Position numbers and translations under genes: made by a program
Assembly (NCBI GenBank): GCA_003134045.1
Contig: PLAH01000161.1
Location: 21,464-85,463 of the forward strand
Reading direction: 5' to 3'
Source: Gammaproteobacteria bacterium
GTDB lineage: Bacteria > Pseudomonadota > Gammaproteobacteria > Steroidobacterales > Steroidobacteraceae
Length of the DNA: 64,000 bases
Notes under the pieces: generated by a model
The model's database searches: none
What the model saw: only the letters and a program-made list of their open reading frames with translations
What the model was told of the DNA's origin: nothing
Shown: positions 25,417-34,106 of the stretch, one piece after another
Layout: each line of letters opens with the position of its first letter
How positions within the stretch are numbered: position 1 is the first letter of the stretch

Positions 25417-25485
25417 ATGGAGGCGTTCATGCTGTTCATGTTCGGTTTTATAGCGATAATGTTGGCGTTTCTGGTTCCACACTAA
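25417..25485 (+). CDS. Possible 22-aa hydrophobic peptide
   Basis: ATG GAG GCG TTC ... CCA CAC TAA encodes [20 protein letters not shown] plus two residues, almost entirely membrane-spanning. It is too short for the ORF track. It could be a small membrane peptide (type-I-toxin-like or leader) or chance. It lies between the small membrane protein and the zinc-ribbon gene on the same strand. Confidence 0.25.
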   Translation: MEAFMLFMFGFIAIMLAFLVPH

Positions 25486-25552
25486 GCACGGTGATTGCGC
25501 CGACAATTGAAGACGGGCTCTCAGGCAGAAAGCGAACGACGCGGAGACTCAA

Positions 25553-25987
25553 GTGAAATGTCCAAGATGCAGCGTGGATCTGTTGCCGACGATACGGCAC
25601 AAGATCAAGGTTAACTACTGTCAGTCCTGCAAAGGAATGTGGCTCGAGCACAATGAACTTGAAGAATTGGAAGATGAGGTCTTTGATTTCGGCGATCGCT
25701 GGAAGGGAAGTTTGGTATTTAGTTCAGCCGCTACGACTCACAAGTGCCCGGAATGTAGCGCTCTCCTCCAGAGGTTCAAGTACAGACTTTACGATGTGGA
25801 AATGGAGTTCTGTCCGAACCAACATGGCTACTGGCTGGATGATGACGAGGACACAAGAGTTTTGGATCTGATGAAAAGAGAGGAAGTGGATCTACAACGA
25901 AAATTGCTCGCAGAAGACCAATGGACCGCGACCTTAAGACACATGCGCTCTCCGTCATTTTTTAGAAAACTGCGGGATCTGTTTTAA
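25553..25987 (+). CDS. zf-TFIIB zinc-ribbon protein
   Basis: 144 residues with two zf-TFIIB-type ribbons: MKCPRCSVDLL, then YCQSCKGMWLEHNELEEL, and HKCPECSALLQ, then FCPNQHGYWLDDDED. Both Cys pairs of ribbon 1 are intact; ribbon 2 ends in C-x4-H instead of CxxC. The tail is helical and charged. Family members are small zinc proteins of unknown function. It stands alone on the plus strand. Confidence 0.8.
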   Translation: MKCPRCSVDLLPTIRHKIKVNYCQSCKGMWLEHNELEELEDEVFDFGDRWKGSLVFSSAATTHKCPECSALLQRFKYRLYDVEMEFCPNQHGYWLDDDEDTRVLDLMKREEVDLQRKLLAEDQWTATLRHMRSPSFFRKLRDLF

Positions 25988-26215
25988 TAGTAATCTTAAG
26001 GGGCTGGGGCTTGGTCGTGTGCGGACCGGATGCGAATTCGGAGTGCAACCGGGAGTCTCACATCGTAGTTGGCGGCAAGCCGGCGATCAATCTCCAAAGA
26101 AACGGTCCCGCCAATCAGCTATGAATTGATGCCGCAGCCCTCGCCGCGCTGCCCGTAAGCCGCCGCTCGCGACAGACCGGAATGGGTTGAGTCCAGCCAC
26201 CTGCGATCGCTCTCG
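25988..26215. other. Gap without gene
   Basis: No supported ORF. It runs into a degenerate tRNA-end-like motif at 26222. Confidence 0.4.
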
Positions 26216-26505
26216 CTACGAGTGGAGCGTGGGAATCACACAAATTATTTTTGTGCAGTGCTGCGTGTGACTGTACGGCAAGCCTGCGGTGAACTGCGCG
26301 GAGAGATTCAGGCGCAGCGCCCCGGACAGCCCGGCCCCGGCGTCGCTTTCATCGGATGGCTCCGCTGCCCCACCCCCCGCTGCCACTTCCTGGGACTTGG
26401 CGAGGGCCTTCAGCGCCTTCTTGTCCTCGGCGCGAATCAGCCCGCGCGTAATTGCCACCCGGCCGTCATGTTCGACAGTCAAGAGAATGCCGGCGATCTT
26501 CACCG
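26216..26505 (-). pseudogene. C-terminal fragment of a plasmid-type ParB protein
   Basis: The minus frame reads AGILLTVEHDGRVAITRGLI, RAEDKKALKA, a Gly/Ala/Glu linker, and GLSGALRLNLSAQFTAGL. The order (beta pair, RGLIRPED-like turn, acidic linker, LS..L...L.A.RTAAL-like helix) is that of ParB-like proteins from plasmids and ICEs. It is truncated at both ends and fused to attachment-flank sequence. It is a scrap of an integrated element. Confidence 0.5.
26222..26277 (-). repeat. Degenerate tRNA-Gly end plus flank (att remnant 7)
   Basis: gTGGAGCGtGGGAATCacaca resembles the att core with an internal deletion. It is followed by gtgctgcgtgtgactgtacg, the same flank as at 24031-24053 and in part at 34509. 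Interpreted as a decayed attachment copy. Confidence 0.4.
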
Positions 26506-26831
26506 CTCGCGCGCCAGCCCGTGAGTTGCTCAAGCGCGCGAAAATACTCGCCGCGAAGAACGACACGTCGGTAAACGCGCTATTCAACGCCGAATTGCGC
26601 TACCTAGTCGAGACTTTCGAGGCGGCGGAGGCCAGCGGCAACCGAAACTTTATGACATTGCTGGATTTCTCCCTGGGGCGCATTGATGACCGCAAGACCA
26701 TGGACGCTTTGGGCATCGATACCGACGAAGACCTATTCCTACTCATGGCCGGGGCTCACCTGCCGATGCCACGCCTTGCTGAAGCGGATACCCGTCGTAT
26801 GGCCGAGATCCTGAGCACCTTGCATAAATAA
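26487..26831 (+). pseudogene. RHH-like antitoxin-type protein, N-terminus replaced
   Basis: From residue 11 the frame reads RELLKRAKILAAKNDTSVNA, the ribbon-helix-helix end of CopG-like proteins. It then continues LGIDTDEDLFLLMAGAHLPM and ADTRRMAEILSTL, a tail known from antitoxin-like proteins. The first beta-strand and start are missing, with upstream sequence belonging to the ParB fragment on the other strand. It is probably a fusion remnant. Its 3' end abuts the broken IS66 gene. Confidence 0.5.
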
Positions 26832-26845
26832 GGTGACGGGGATGA

Positions 26846-27755
26846 GCGTCATAGGCGTCGGCCTGCACATAGCCCCGGTAGTCGGCGAGGACGGTCAAGG
26901 GCGCATCCCGAGATCGAGACCGGGAAAACTTGTAAACGATCAGTGGCGGCCCGTGCCGGTGATCCGTCGCGTAGACCCAGAGCTTTCCCTCGACGGTCGT
27001 CCTTCGAGCCGGGTCATCGTTCTGCAGCGGCAAGGTCGTGTCGTCGGTATAAATGTGCCCGGAATCGAGTACTTTGCGCATCATCCGTCGGTGCAGATCC
27101 TCCAGCAGCGGATAGCACTGCATCAGCCACTCGGACATGAGGGTGTGGGACAACTCGATCCCGAGGCGTCGAAGTCTGCCGGCAATCCGGAACAGCGGCA
27201 GGCCATCGGCAAATTTACTGACGATCAAATAGGCCAGCAGGCTGGCAGAGGCCATGCTCTTGGGGATCGGCGGCAAGACCAGACGGGGTGCGCGGACCAC
27301 AGCCCCATGGCAGCGGCCGCAGGAATACTTCCTGCGCCGTGTCTCGTGGACTTCGAGCCGAGCCGGGATGTAATGCAGTTGCTCCGAGGCCTCGTGACCG
27401 AAACGGCTCATGGCATCGCCGCAGCAGGGACAGATCTTCTGCGTCTCGGGGACATCGATCTCTTCGATCACCCGAGGCAGGTTGCACAGCACCCGAACGG
27501 CTCGACGCCGTTCGCCGGTGGCCGAACTCGTGTTGCTGCGCTCGGGGTGGGTGCAGACGCCGGAACCTCGATCACAACGCTGCCATCGACAAAAAGGCCC
27601 AGCTGATCGACGTTGATGTGCTCGCTCTTGGGTCCGAATTGCCACTTGAGCAGCCGGTGCAGGTTCGCCTTGAGCGACTCGATCAACTGCCGTTGCTCAT
27701 CGAGCATGAAGTGCAGCGTCTTCACATCGGTCGGGTAAGTTGCAGCGCTGGCCAC
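26846..27755 (-). pseudogene. IS66 transposase TnpC, frameshifted and truncated
   Basis: The N-terminal part (27755 downward) has the coiled leader TLHFMLDEQRQLIESLKANL and LLKWQFGPKSEH. A second frame continues with CPCCGDAMSRFGHEASEQLHYIP (zinc finger), LAYLIVSKFADGLPLFR and HIYTDDTTLPL (catalytic D). A frameshift lies near 27500, and the gene stops at RGYVQADAYDA, losing the last catalytic residue. tnpB is absent upstream. It is a dead element. Confidence 0.85.
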
Positions 27756-27765
27756 GCCAATATTT

Positions 27766-27795
27766 TATCAAACACTTCGGTGAGAGAAAGGCCTC
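27766..27795. repeat. 27-bp direct repeat, left copy (flavocytochrome module)
   Basis: ATCAAACACTTCgGTGAGAGAAAGGCC (given as ATCAAACACTTC + GTGAGAGAAAGGCC) recurs at 31517-31545 with c for g at the variable base. The pair brackets the 3.7-kb redox module exactly where IS66 tnpB should be. Confidence 0.6.
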
Positions 27796-27968
27796 GCAAA
27801 AGATATTTGCAGCACTCATGGCGGCGGTGCGTGCAAAGAAAGGATGCGTCATCGGTATGGCACTGATGATGTTGGTGGTCGTCAGGCCCCTGCATTGGGA
27901 TATCGGGGTACGTCCTCTCCTCGATACGTTGGCCGAGCGCCTCTAGCGTAAGGCCTACATGGGGGTAT

Positions 27969-28364
27969 CTAAGGCACCTTGAAATCGAATCGCGTGTGGC
28001 AGCCCGAGCAGTCGTTTACGGAGGCCTGATGCTGGTGATGGCACAAGTTACAATCGGTTTCGGTGCCGTAATGCGGATTGTTGTGCGGATTGGTCGGCTT
28101 AAACTCTGCGGTCTTCGACGCCAAGGCGGCCGAGGCGTGGCACGTCTGGCAGGTTTCCATGCGCACCGGCGCACTTCTTGCCGCCGCGACATGGCAGCTT
28201 GCGCATTTGACACCGGCGAGGCTGTGCACTTGGTCGAGTTGCCGTTCCGGGCCGCGCGGGGGAGTCTCGGTACGGGCGACACCCACCAGTGAAGCAGCTG
28301 CGATGACGAGTAAGCCTGCGAACATGAGGTAGCGTAACGCGTTGATGATGCGAGGGGCTTTCAC
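27969..28364 (-). CDS. Exported tetraheme cytochrome c
   Basis: 131 residues with a signal peptide (ALRYLMFAGLLVIAAASLVG). Four haem-binding CxxCH motifs are seen: CASCH, CQTCH, CNLCH and CSGCH. Extra His residues (NPHNNPHYG, HHQH) could be axial ligands. Size and spacing match the small tetraheme partner or domain of flavocytochrome c reductases. It is downstream of the flavoprotein gene on the same strand, so it would pass electrons to it in the periplasm. Confidence 0.88.
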   Translation of the reverse strand: MKAPRIINALRYLMFAGLLVIAAASLVGVARTETPPRGPERQLDQVHSLAGVKCASCHVAAARSAPVRMETCQTCHASAALASKTAEFKPTNPHNNPHYGTETDCNLCHHQHQASVNDCSGCHTRFDFKVP

Positions 28365-28456
28365 GGTTTAGGATCTCTTCTGGGCAAGCACAAGGCGCGT
28401 GGAGTTCATGTTCCCGAGGGGTATGTAGGCGAGCGCAATCTTAAAACTCTGCACGG

Positions 28457-30139
28457 TCACGCTCCCAGCCGCGCGACATACCGACCAGTGACGTAGCCGG
28501 AAGTGTAACAGCGGCCCAAGGACATGCCGTAAACGGTGAGCGGATAATCCACACCTCCGTAGAAGCCGCCACCTAAATTCCCTACGATATATAAACCCTT
28601 GATAGGCGCACCGACCGCATTCAGCGCGTTGTGGTGCAAGTCCACCAACATGCCGGAGCAGATGGCCGAGACGCATACGTGGCGATGGATCCCGTAGAAG
28701 GGTGCCTTCTCGATGGGAATCAGCCGGTCGGCAGGCTTGCCGAAGTCCGCGTCGTTACCTGAGGCGACGAGCGTGTTGTAGCGCTTGACAGTGGCGACGA
28801 AGGCCACGGGGTCCACGGTGAGCTTTACCGCGAGTTCCGCGAGCGTCGCGGCCGCATAGGTATTGGTGAGCGAGGGGAATACGTCCACCTTCGGGCCAGG
28901 CTCCTCGGGCATGTAGTTCTTCAAGCCCTCGGGAGGGATGAGGTGGCCCGGCCAAGTGGCCGCCTGCGTCATATAATTAGCATCGAACACTTGAGCGTAG
29001 TGACCGGCGTCCTTGGCCTCGCGCAGGTAATTATTCATCTCTGACATTCCGACCGTCTCATTCACGAAGCGCTGTCCGGCGCGATTGACGTTGAGGAACG
29101 GCATGTCGCACATCGAGGGCGGCCCTGCATCAAAATCATGCACCATTTTCGTGTGGCCGATGGGCTCGATCACCCCGCCTGCCCAGTACGCCATGGCGAA
29201 ACCATCGCCCGTTCGGTCCAATTGCTTGCGGCCGAGATGTTTGATGTCCGGTAGGAAGTAATCGCACATCGCCTGATTGCTTTGATAGTCACCGCTCGCG
29301 AGGATGACGCCCTTCTTGGCGTAGAACTTTGTATAGCTACCATCCGCGTTTTGCGCAATGACGCCGGTGATCTCGCCAGCTGAGTTTTGCAGCAACTGCG
29401 TCGCAGGCGTTCGATAGAAAAACTGCACTCCGGCCTTCTTGGCCACCTTGGCGAGCGCGATGATGCCATCGCCGGTGTTGTAGGGCTTGGGCCCGAAGTA
29501 CGACGTGACGTAATTGAGGGTGTAGCCGTTGACCTTGTGAATGGCCCCTTGCTGCTCGTTGCCCTGATCGATGACCCGTGCACCGCCTTGTCGGGCGTGC
29601 TCGATGATCCAGCGCACGGCTTCACCGGAATTGAGCGCCCATTCTTCCAGCAGCGCTGGGTTGCTGCGGTTTTGATTATCGCGCATCACGAGCGCAATCA
29701 GGGCGGCAATGCCCGCCTTGTCGGTAGTCGCAAGGTCGATACCCGTGCCGGTGTTCCCCTGCGAGACCGGCATGGGGTGCTTCTGCACCACGGCAACCTT
29801 GGCGCCGCTCTGGGCTGCGGAGAGGGCTGCTGGGACGCCCGAGGCGCCAGCCCCCACCACCACGATATCGAAGCTCTTAGTGTCCTTGATGTCCCCATCG
29901 GGAATCACCTTCGGTGCGGGGAGGAAATCGAGGATGGCGCCGCCGTCGGAGCTCCTCGCAAAGTTGGTGCCGCCGGCGATGCCGGCGAGTCCCGCCGCCG
30001 CGCTCATGCCAGACAGACCGAGTGCCGCGACACCTCCGGCCGCTTGGGTGAAGAAGCTACGCCGTGAAAGACCGTGGGTGATAACGTGCTGAACATAGGG
30101 GTCCAGTTGCGCATCGGACCCTACTTGCCTTTTATCCAT
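28457..30139 (-). CDS. Tat-exported FAD-dependent reductase of the flavocytochrome c type
   Basis: The start was set at 30139 (MDKRQVGSDAQ), removing 163 track residues that overlap the divergent gene. The 560-residue product has a Tat signal (SRRSFFTQAAGG), an FAD Rossmann motif VVVGAGASGVPAA and the fumarate-reductase-like fold (GQRFVNETVG; LYIVGNLGGGFYGG). The HTMGG block of true fumarate reductases is replaced by CSGMLVDL, so the substrate is probably not fumarate. With the tetraheme cytochrome it forms a periplasmic reductase for an unknown organic acceptor. Confidence 0.82.
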   Translation of the reverse strand: MDKRQVGSDAQLDPYVQHVITHGLSRRSFFTQAAGGVAALGLSGMSAAAGLAGIAGGTNFARSSDGGAILDFLPAPKVIPDGDIKDTKSFDIVVVGAGASGVPAALSAAQSGAKVAVVQKHPMPVSQGNTGTGIDLATTDKAGIAALIALVMRDNQNRSNPALLEEWALNSGEAVRWIIEHARQGGARVIDQGNEQQGAIHKVNGYTLNYVTSYFGPKPYNTGDGIIALAKVAKKAGVQFFYRTPATQLLQNSAGEITGVIAQNADGSYTKFYAKKGVILASGDYQSNQAMCDYFLPDIKHLGRKQLDRTGDGFAMAYWAGGVIEPIGHTKMVHDFDAGPPSMCDMPFLNVNRAGQRFVNETVGMSEMNNYLREAKDAGHYAQVFDANYMTQAATWPGHLIPPEGLKNYMPEEPGPKVDVFPSLTNTYAAATLAELAVKLTVDPVAFVATVKRYNTLVASGNDADFGKPADRLIPIEKAPFYGIHRHVCVSAICSGMLVDLHHNALNAVGAPIKGLYIVGNLGGGFYGGVDYPLTVYGMSLGRCYTSGYVTGRYVARLGA

Positions 30140-30392
30140 CGCTCTATCCCTTACGTGAAGCTGCGTATGAGGGAACTTTACGCGAGTTACCTCGCGCAGC
30201 GTCCACCACGTGTCCGGCACTTGCAGCGCCCGACGGAGTGATTCTAGTAAGAATGCGGGGGTCTTATCCGTTCGTTGGCGCACAGACGCCATCTCGGTGC
30301 CTCGGCATATTCTTTGCGCGAATAGCCACCCTAATGGGCTCAATCCGCCAAGCACTGTACTTAACGGGATGTCGCCCTTTTTTTGAGGCCCT

Positions 30393-31388
30393 ATGGATCT
30401 TCCTATGCCGATGCCAAAAATGACCGGAGCACGACGCTGTACCCGCCCTATGTGGCTCGCTGACCCAGCGGCGAGTTGCCGCTTTATTGCGCCGTTGGTG
30501 GTGGCAGTCTTGTGCTTGAGCGCTCGACCAGCCATGGCCACTGAGAATGGGCTCACCGAGATGCCCATCGGTGTCGATACCGCGATGCCCGCCCTCGTGC
30601 CGGAACCGGGAGGGACGATACTGCTCAACTACATGGAATATTACTCGGCTCGGCGCACCAACGATGGTGCTGGAAACCCGGCCGTGCCAGATTTTCGCTT
30701 GGATGTCGAGGCGGAAGCGCCCAAGATCGTCCATACGTGGGCGCGCTTTAACGGTATTGATGTGAGCTCCGGGTTCGTGCAACCACTCGTCAATATCGAT
30801 ATTCAGATCATTCCGGGCGAGGTCACCGGGCACGAATTCAACCGCGGCGACACGGACTTGCTGCCGCTGATATTGCATACGGTCGTTGGCAATGGCTTGC
30901 ATTTGGAGACCGCAACGAATATCTGGCCTCGGGACGGCTTCTACAATGGTCATAACCCCGCGAGTGAGGGCCTTAATAGGTTCACGGTGGGGCAGCAGTT
31001 CGTGACCACCTGGCTGCCGGACAAAACGTGGGACTTGAGTACGTCGACGCTGCTCGAATTCGGCTCAAAGAATTCAACGACCAATTATCGTTCGGGCTCC
31101 TACTGCGATACGGATTTTCACATAGGCAATCGCGTGTTCGCGGCATCTCCCAAGTGGGAGCTTGGCCTGCAGGGCTACTATATGAAGCAATTTCAGAACG
31201 ATCGGCAGAACGGCGTACTTGCCGATGGTGATGGTCATAAGGGTCGCGCCTTCGCCTTCGGCCCACAAATCTCCTATGACGCCTGGGAACACGGCGCCAT
31301 TGTGGTCAAGTTTCAGCATGAAGTACTTGTCGAGAATCGCCCCACGGGCGATAAACTCTGGGTGCAGTTCGCCCTTCCCCTTCAGTGA
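30393..31388 (+). CDS. SphA/MetA-type outer-membrane protein
   Basis: 331 residues, perhaps starting at the second ATG (30420). A signal peptide (RFIAPLVVAVLCLSARPAMA) is followed by beta-barrel-like sequence: VEPGG-type start LVPEPGGTILLNYMEYYSA, regular aromatic strands, and an end HEVLVENRPTGDKLWVQFA. It fits the phenol meta-pathway outer-membrane family (PF13557, SphA). It is divergent from the flavoprotein and may admit its substrate. Confidence 0.75.
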   Translation: MDLPMPMPKMTGARRCTRPMWLADPAASCRFIAPLVVAVLCLSARPAMATENGLTEMPIGVDTAMPALVPEPGGTILLNYMEYYSARRTNDGAGNPAVPDFRLDVEAEAPKIVHTWARFNGIDVSSGFVQPLVNIDIQIIPGEVTGHEFNRGDTDLLPLILHTVVGNGLHLETATNIWPRDGFYNGHNPASEGLNRFTVGQQFVTTWLPDKTWDLSTSTLLEFGSKNSTTNYRSGSYCDTDFHIGNRVFAASPKWELGLQGYYMKQFQNDRQNGVLADGDGHKGRAFAFGPQISYDAWEHGAIVVKFQHEVLVENRPTGDKLWVQFALPLQ

Positions 31389-31446
31389 AAAACTATCAAC
31401 ACGGTCTACGCCACCAATGACACCTTCGAATCAAGCCCCTCGCGCG

Positions 31447-31875
31447 TTAACCCGCTAGGCGTGTCCAAATGACAAATTCCAAGCGCAACGTGAGCTGGTC
31501 TGGGATTCGAGCAAATGATAAATCAAACACTTCCGTGAGAGAAAGGCCGCAGATCCCGTTGCCGAGGCTTAAGCGCAGTGCCACGATCACGGGTGCTTCG
31601 TGTGGCGACTTCGCTCGAGGCACTGCCGGTGCGGGCACCGTGCGCTCGGCCCGCACCACGACCGGAACCAAGCAATCCGACTCCACGGTCTTTGCGGAAA
31701 CCCTCGGATCACGGAGCTTGCGCTTCCAGAGCGTAAAGTACTTAGGATCGAGGTCCCGCGCCCGACAGTACTCCACCTGGCTCTGCCCGGAATCCCGCTG
31801 CGCCTTCACATGCGCGGCCCACCACGCCCGAATATCCGCCCGCCGCCTCGACGGCGACAACCGCGTCCCGCTCAT
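31447..31875 (-). pseudogene. IS66 accessory protein TnpA, 3' end altered
   Basis: The N-terminal half is a clear IS66 TnpA: RADIRAWWAAHVKAQRDSGQ, SQVEYCRARDLDPKYFTLWK. The last third (GLSLTEVFDLSFARIPDQLT) is encoded by the direct repeat and foreign DNA, so the original C-terminus and all of tnpB are gone. It pairs with the TnpC remnant at 26846-27755 across the redox module. Confidence 0.75.
31517..31545. repeat. 27-bp direct repeat, right copy (flavocytochrome module)
   Basis: Matches 27766-27795 apart from one base (ATCAAACACTTC then c then GTGAGAGAAAGGCC). It lies inside the altered end of tnpA. Confidence 0.6.
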
Positions 31876-32091
31876 CCGTCACCTCCCGGTCTGTTACCTG
31901 GGGTGAACTGTGGCCGATCAGGCCGCAGCGGGAAATACGCGGATTACCGGACGCATACTATCGTGACAGCGTTTTGGGCGCTCGGCTATGGTTCTCGTGA
32001 CGAGAAGGCTGCCGATCTTCGAATGTCCGCTTTTCGGCATGTACGTCGGTGTGGGACCGCAGTTGGCCGCCAGTTGCCTTATGACCAGCAC

Positions 32092-32445
32092 TCATCGTCG
32101 CTCAATTATGGCGTGAACTTCTACCGGACCGATCTCCTTTCTGAGTTCCTCAGGAGCGAAGGTTGTCAAATCCCGTTCGAGCACATGCTCCACATCGGGA
32201 AGGTTTGAGCGGAATGTGGCGATAGCGTGTGCATCGCGATCGACAGCTGCGACGCATTTCAATCCCGCGCGCTCCAAGCCGAGACTAAAGCCACCACAGC
32301 CGCAAAATAGGTCCACATAGTTGAGAGTCGCGCCTCGGCCGGCGGCCCCCAATGGGGGATCGTGCCAGCGAAATCGCGATGGAGGAATTGGCGAAGCAGG
32401 CGCAGGAATTGGAGATGGGCTATCAGTGAGACACTCATCGTTCAC
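32092..32445 (-). pseudogene. Cytosine-C5 DNA methyltransferase, N-terminal fragment
   Basis: Residues 40-95 read LNYVDLFCGCGGFSLGLERA, AAVDRDAHAIATFRSN, LPDVEHVLERDLT, which are motifs I and II of Dcm-type enzymes. The frame ends after 117 residues, before the PC catalytic motif, so the enzyme is inactive. No restriction gene is nearby. The long Pro-rich leader may be non-native. Confidence 0.75.
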
Positions 32446-32887
32446 TGCTGTGTACGATGCATGCGTGCTCTACCCGGCAGCGCTACGCGACTTCCTCATC
32501 CGACTCGGGCTATCGGGACGGTTCCGCGCCCGTTGAAGCACGCAGATTCACGACGAATGGAAGCGCAACTTGCTGTTGAACCGGCCTGATCTGACGGCGA
32601 AGCAGCTAAACCGTACGTCCGCTCTGATGGATCGGGCCATTCCGGATGCTCTCGTTACGGGGCACGAAGAATTGATCGCCGGCCTGACACTCCCGGACGT
32701 TGATGATCGACATGTCCTTGCAGCAGCTATTCGGTGCAACGCCAGCGTCATCGTAACGTTCAATGAAAAGGACTTCCCAGCTGCGGTTCTATCGCACTAC
32801 GCAATAGAGACGCAACACCCGGACGTTTTCGCAGACAACCTTTTCGATTTGGATCATGCGGCCGTTATCGCCGCAGCTCAGCGGTAA
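32426..32887 (+). pseudogene. PIN-domain protein with in-frame TGA
   Basis: The frame from the GTG at 32426 reads SSFTAVYDACVLYPAALRDF and GLSGRFRAR, then TGA (32534-32536), then in the same frame IHDEWKRNLLLNRPDLTAKQL and a complete PIN end (LPDVDDRHVLAAAIRCNAS, IVTFNEKDFP). The stop sits where relatives have Trp, so TGG to TGA is likely. The catalytic acids are intact on both sides. No antitoxin is next to it. Confidence 0.75.
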
Positions 32888-33413
32888 CGTCAACAGCTCA
32901 AACACCCTCCTGTGGGAGTGGATGAGTTCCTTGAAACGTTACTTCGACAAGGACTCGTCCAGACATCGAAATCTCTTGCCACTTATCGGGCGATCCTCTG
33001 AGAAGGCGTGACCGACGTTCGCTGGGGGCCTTCCGCGGGAGCAGCGCCAAATTGGCGAGTGCCATTTGGCGGCCGCAACAAGGCTCAGCGCAGGCCAGCG
33101 CGGCCTAGCGGCCTAGAGCGTACCAGGGAGACTCTGAGATAGATGGACTAGGATTTTCTTTCGATTCTGTTTTTATTTTTTTGAGAATTTGAGTTGCCAC
33201 CAAAGCGTCACCGGTAATAATGACCAGCAATTCGTAAGGCATGTCCGCTCTAGGACGACTTGCTACGCTGGAGCCGTCTCGGACTAAGATGATATCGCGA
33301 TCTCGACGGTACGCAAGTTTTTCGCATGCGTCCCTGCCTTATCACTGCAGCGATCCTTTGGTTGCCCGCAAACTCGGACTCTACGTCATACACGGGTCCC
33401 CGATCGAGACCGG
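32888..33413. other. Gap without recognised gene
   Basis: No ORF with family-like sequence. It contains repetitive ggccagcgcggcctagcggc near 33090-33113 and a T-rich tract near 33150-33180, but no terminator hairpin was found. Confidence 0.45.
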
Positions 33414-33665
33414 TCATGGTAGCTGATCCTCTGGCTTGGGCTTCTCTCCACGCTTCCGTTTCATAATTTTGTCGAATGCAGCGTAATTCGCCCGCTCGCG
33501 TCTCTCGAGGAAAAACGTGGCCGTGTTCATGGCAGCAAGCTTCTCGGCGACCGCGGTTGCGACGAACTGATTGAAGCTCGTGCCATCTGCCTTGGCACGC
33601 CGCACTACTTCGGCTTTCACCGACGTGGGCAAGCGGAGGGGATATGTGCTTTGGGGCTTGCTCAT
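33414..33665 (-). CDS. RHH-type antitoxin of PIN toxin
   Basis: 83 residues: YPLRLPTSVKAEVVRRAKAD, GTSFNQFVATAVAEKLAAM is an Arc/HicB-like ribbon-helix-helix, followed by FFLERRERANYAAFDKIM, the toxin-binding tail. It is second in the operon, overlapping the PIN gene by 4 bp, which is the order usual for COG1569-type PIN modules. Confidence 0.85.
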   Translation of the reverse strand: MSKPQSTYPLRLPTSVKAEVVRRAKADGTSFNQFVATAVAEKLAAMNTATFFLERRERANYAAFDKIMKRKRGEKPKPEDQLP

Positions 33666-34084
33666 GATTTGATTCTCCGTAACGCATCGATTGGAGCTAA
33701 AACCTCGACGCTGAATCGCGTGGGTATGTCGCCGAAGTCCTTTCGATTGAAAGTCACAATGGCTTGGGCTCGGCCATTGACCGCCGCCTCGAGCACTAGC
33801 TCATCGCCGGGATCGCGCAACTGGGGACGCCACAGGAAATGTGTCTCGACGGGTTCAGCCAGAGCGATTACTGCGTCGATAAAGACGCCGACCTGGGCTT
33901 GGCTGAGCCCGGCGGCAACACCATGTTCCGCGCGGCGACAGGTTGCCTCGTATTCCAAAGCCAGTGCAACATTTGCCAGCATGGAGATTTCGCCTCGACG
34001 TACGGCCATCAATATGGCTGCCGAAGCACCCGTGGGACTGCGCATGGCCGCGATGACGACGTCCGTATCTAGAACAACTCTCAC
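33662..34084 (-). CDS. PIN-domain toxin (COG1569 type)
   Basis: 140 residues. The PIN acids are visible: VVLDTDVVIAAMRSP, LALEYEATC, RDPGDELVLEAAVNG and IVTFNRKDF. Length and motif spacing match the putative toxin component of the PIN family. It is an RNase by family knowledge; the target is unknown. It is first in a two-gene operon preceded by a 15-bp palindrome. Confidence 0.88.
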   Translation of the reverse strand: MRVVLDTDVVIAAMRSPTGASAAILMAVRRGEISMLANVALALEYEATCRRAEHGVAAGLSQAQVGVFIDAVIALAEPVETHFLWRPQLRDPGDELVLEAAVNGRAQAIVTFNRKDFGDIPTRFSVEVLAPIDALRRIKS

Positions 34085-34091
34085 ATTGCGA

Positions 34092-34106
34092 GTAATATCA
34101 TATTAC
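34092..34106. promoter_or_regulatory. Palindrome upstream of PIN/RHH operon
   Basis: GTAATATcATATTAC is a perfect 7-1-7 palindrome, 8 bp from the toxin start. It is a probable operator for the RHH antitoxin. Confidence 0.55.

Noticed and set aside
33140-33190. T-rich tract as a terminator
   Set aside because: No stable hairpin precedes the tract on either strand.
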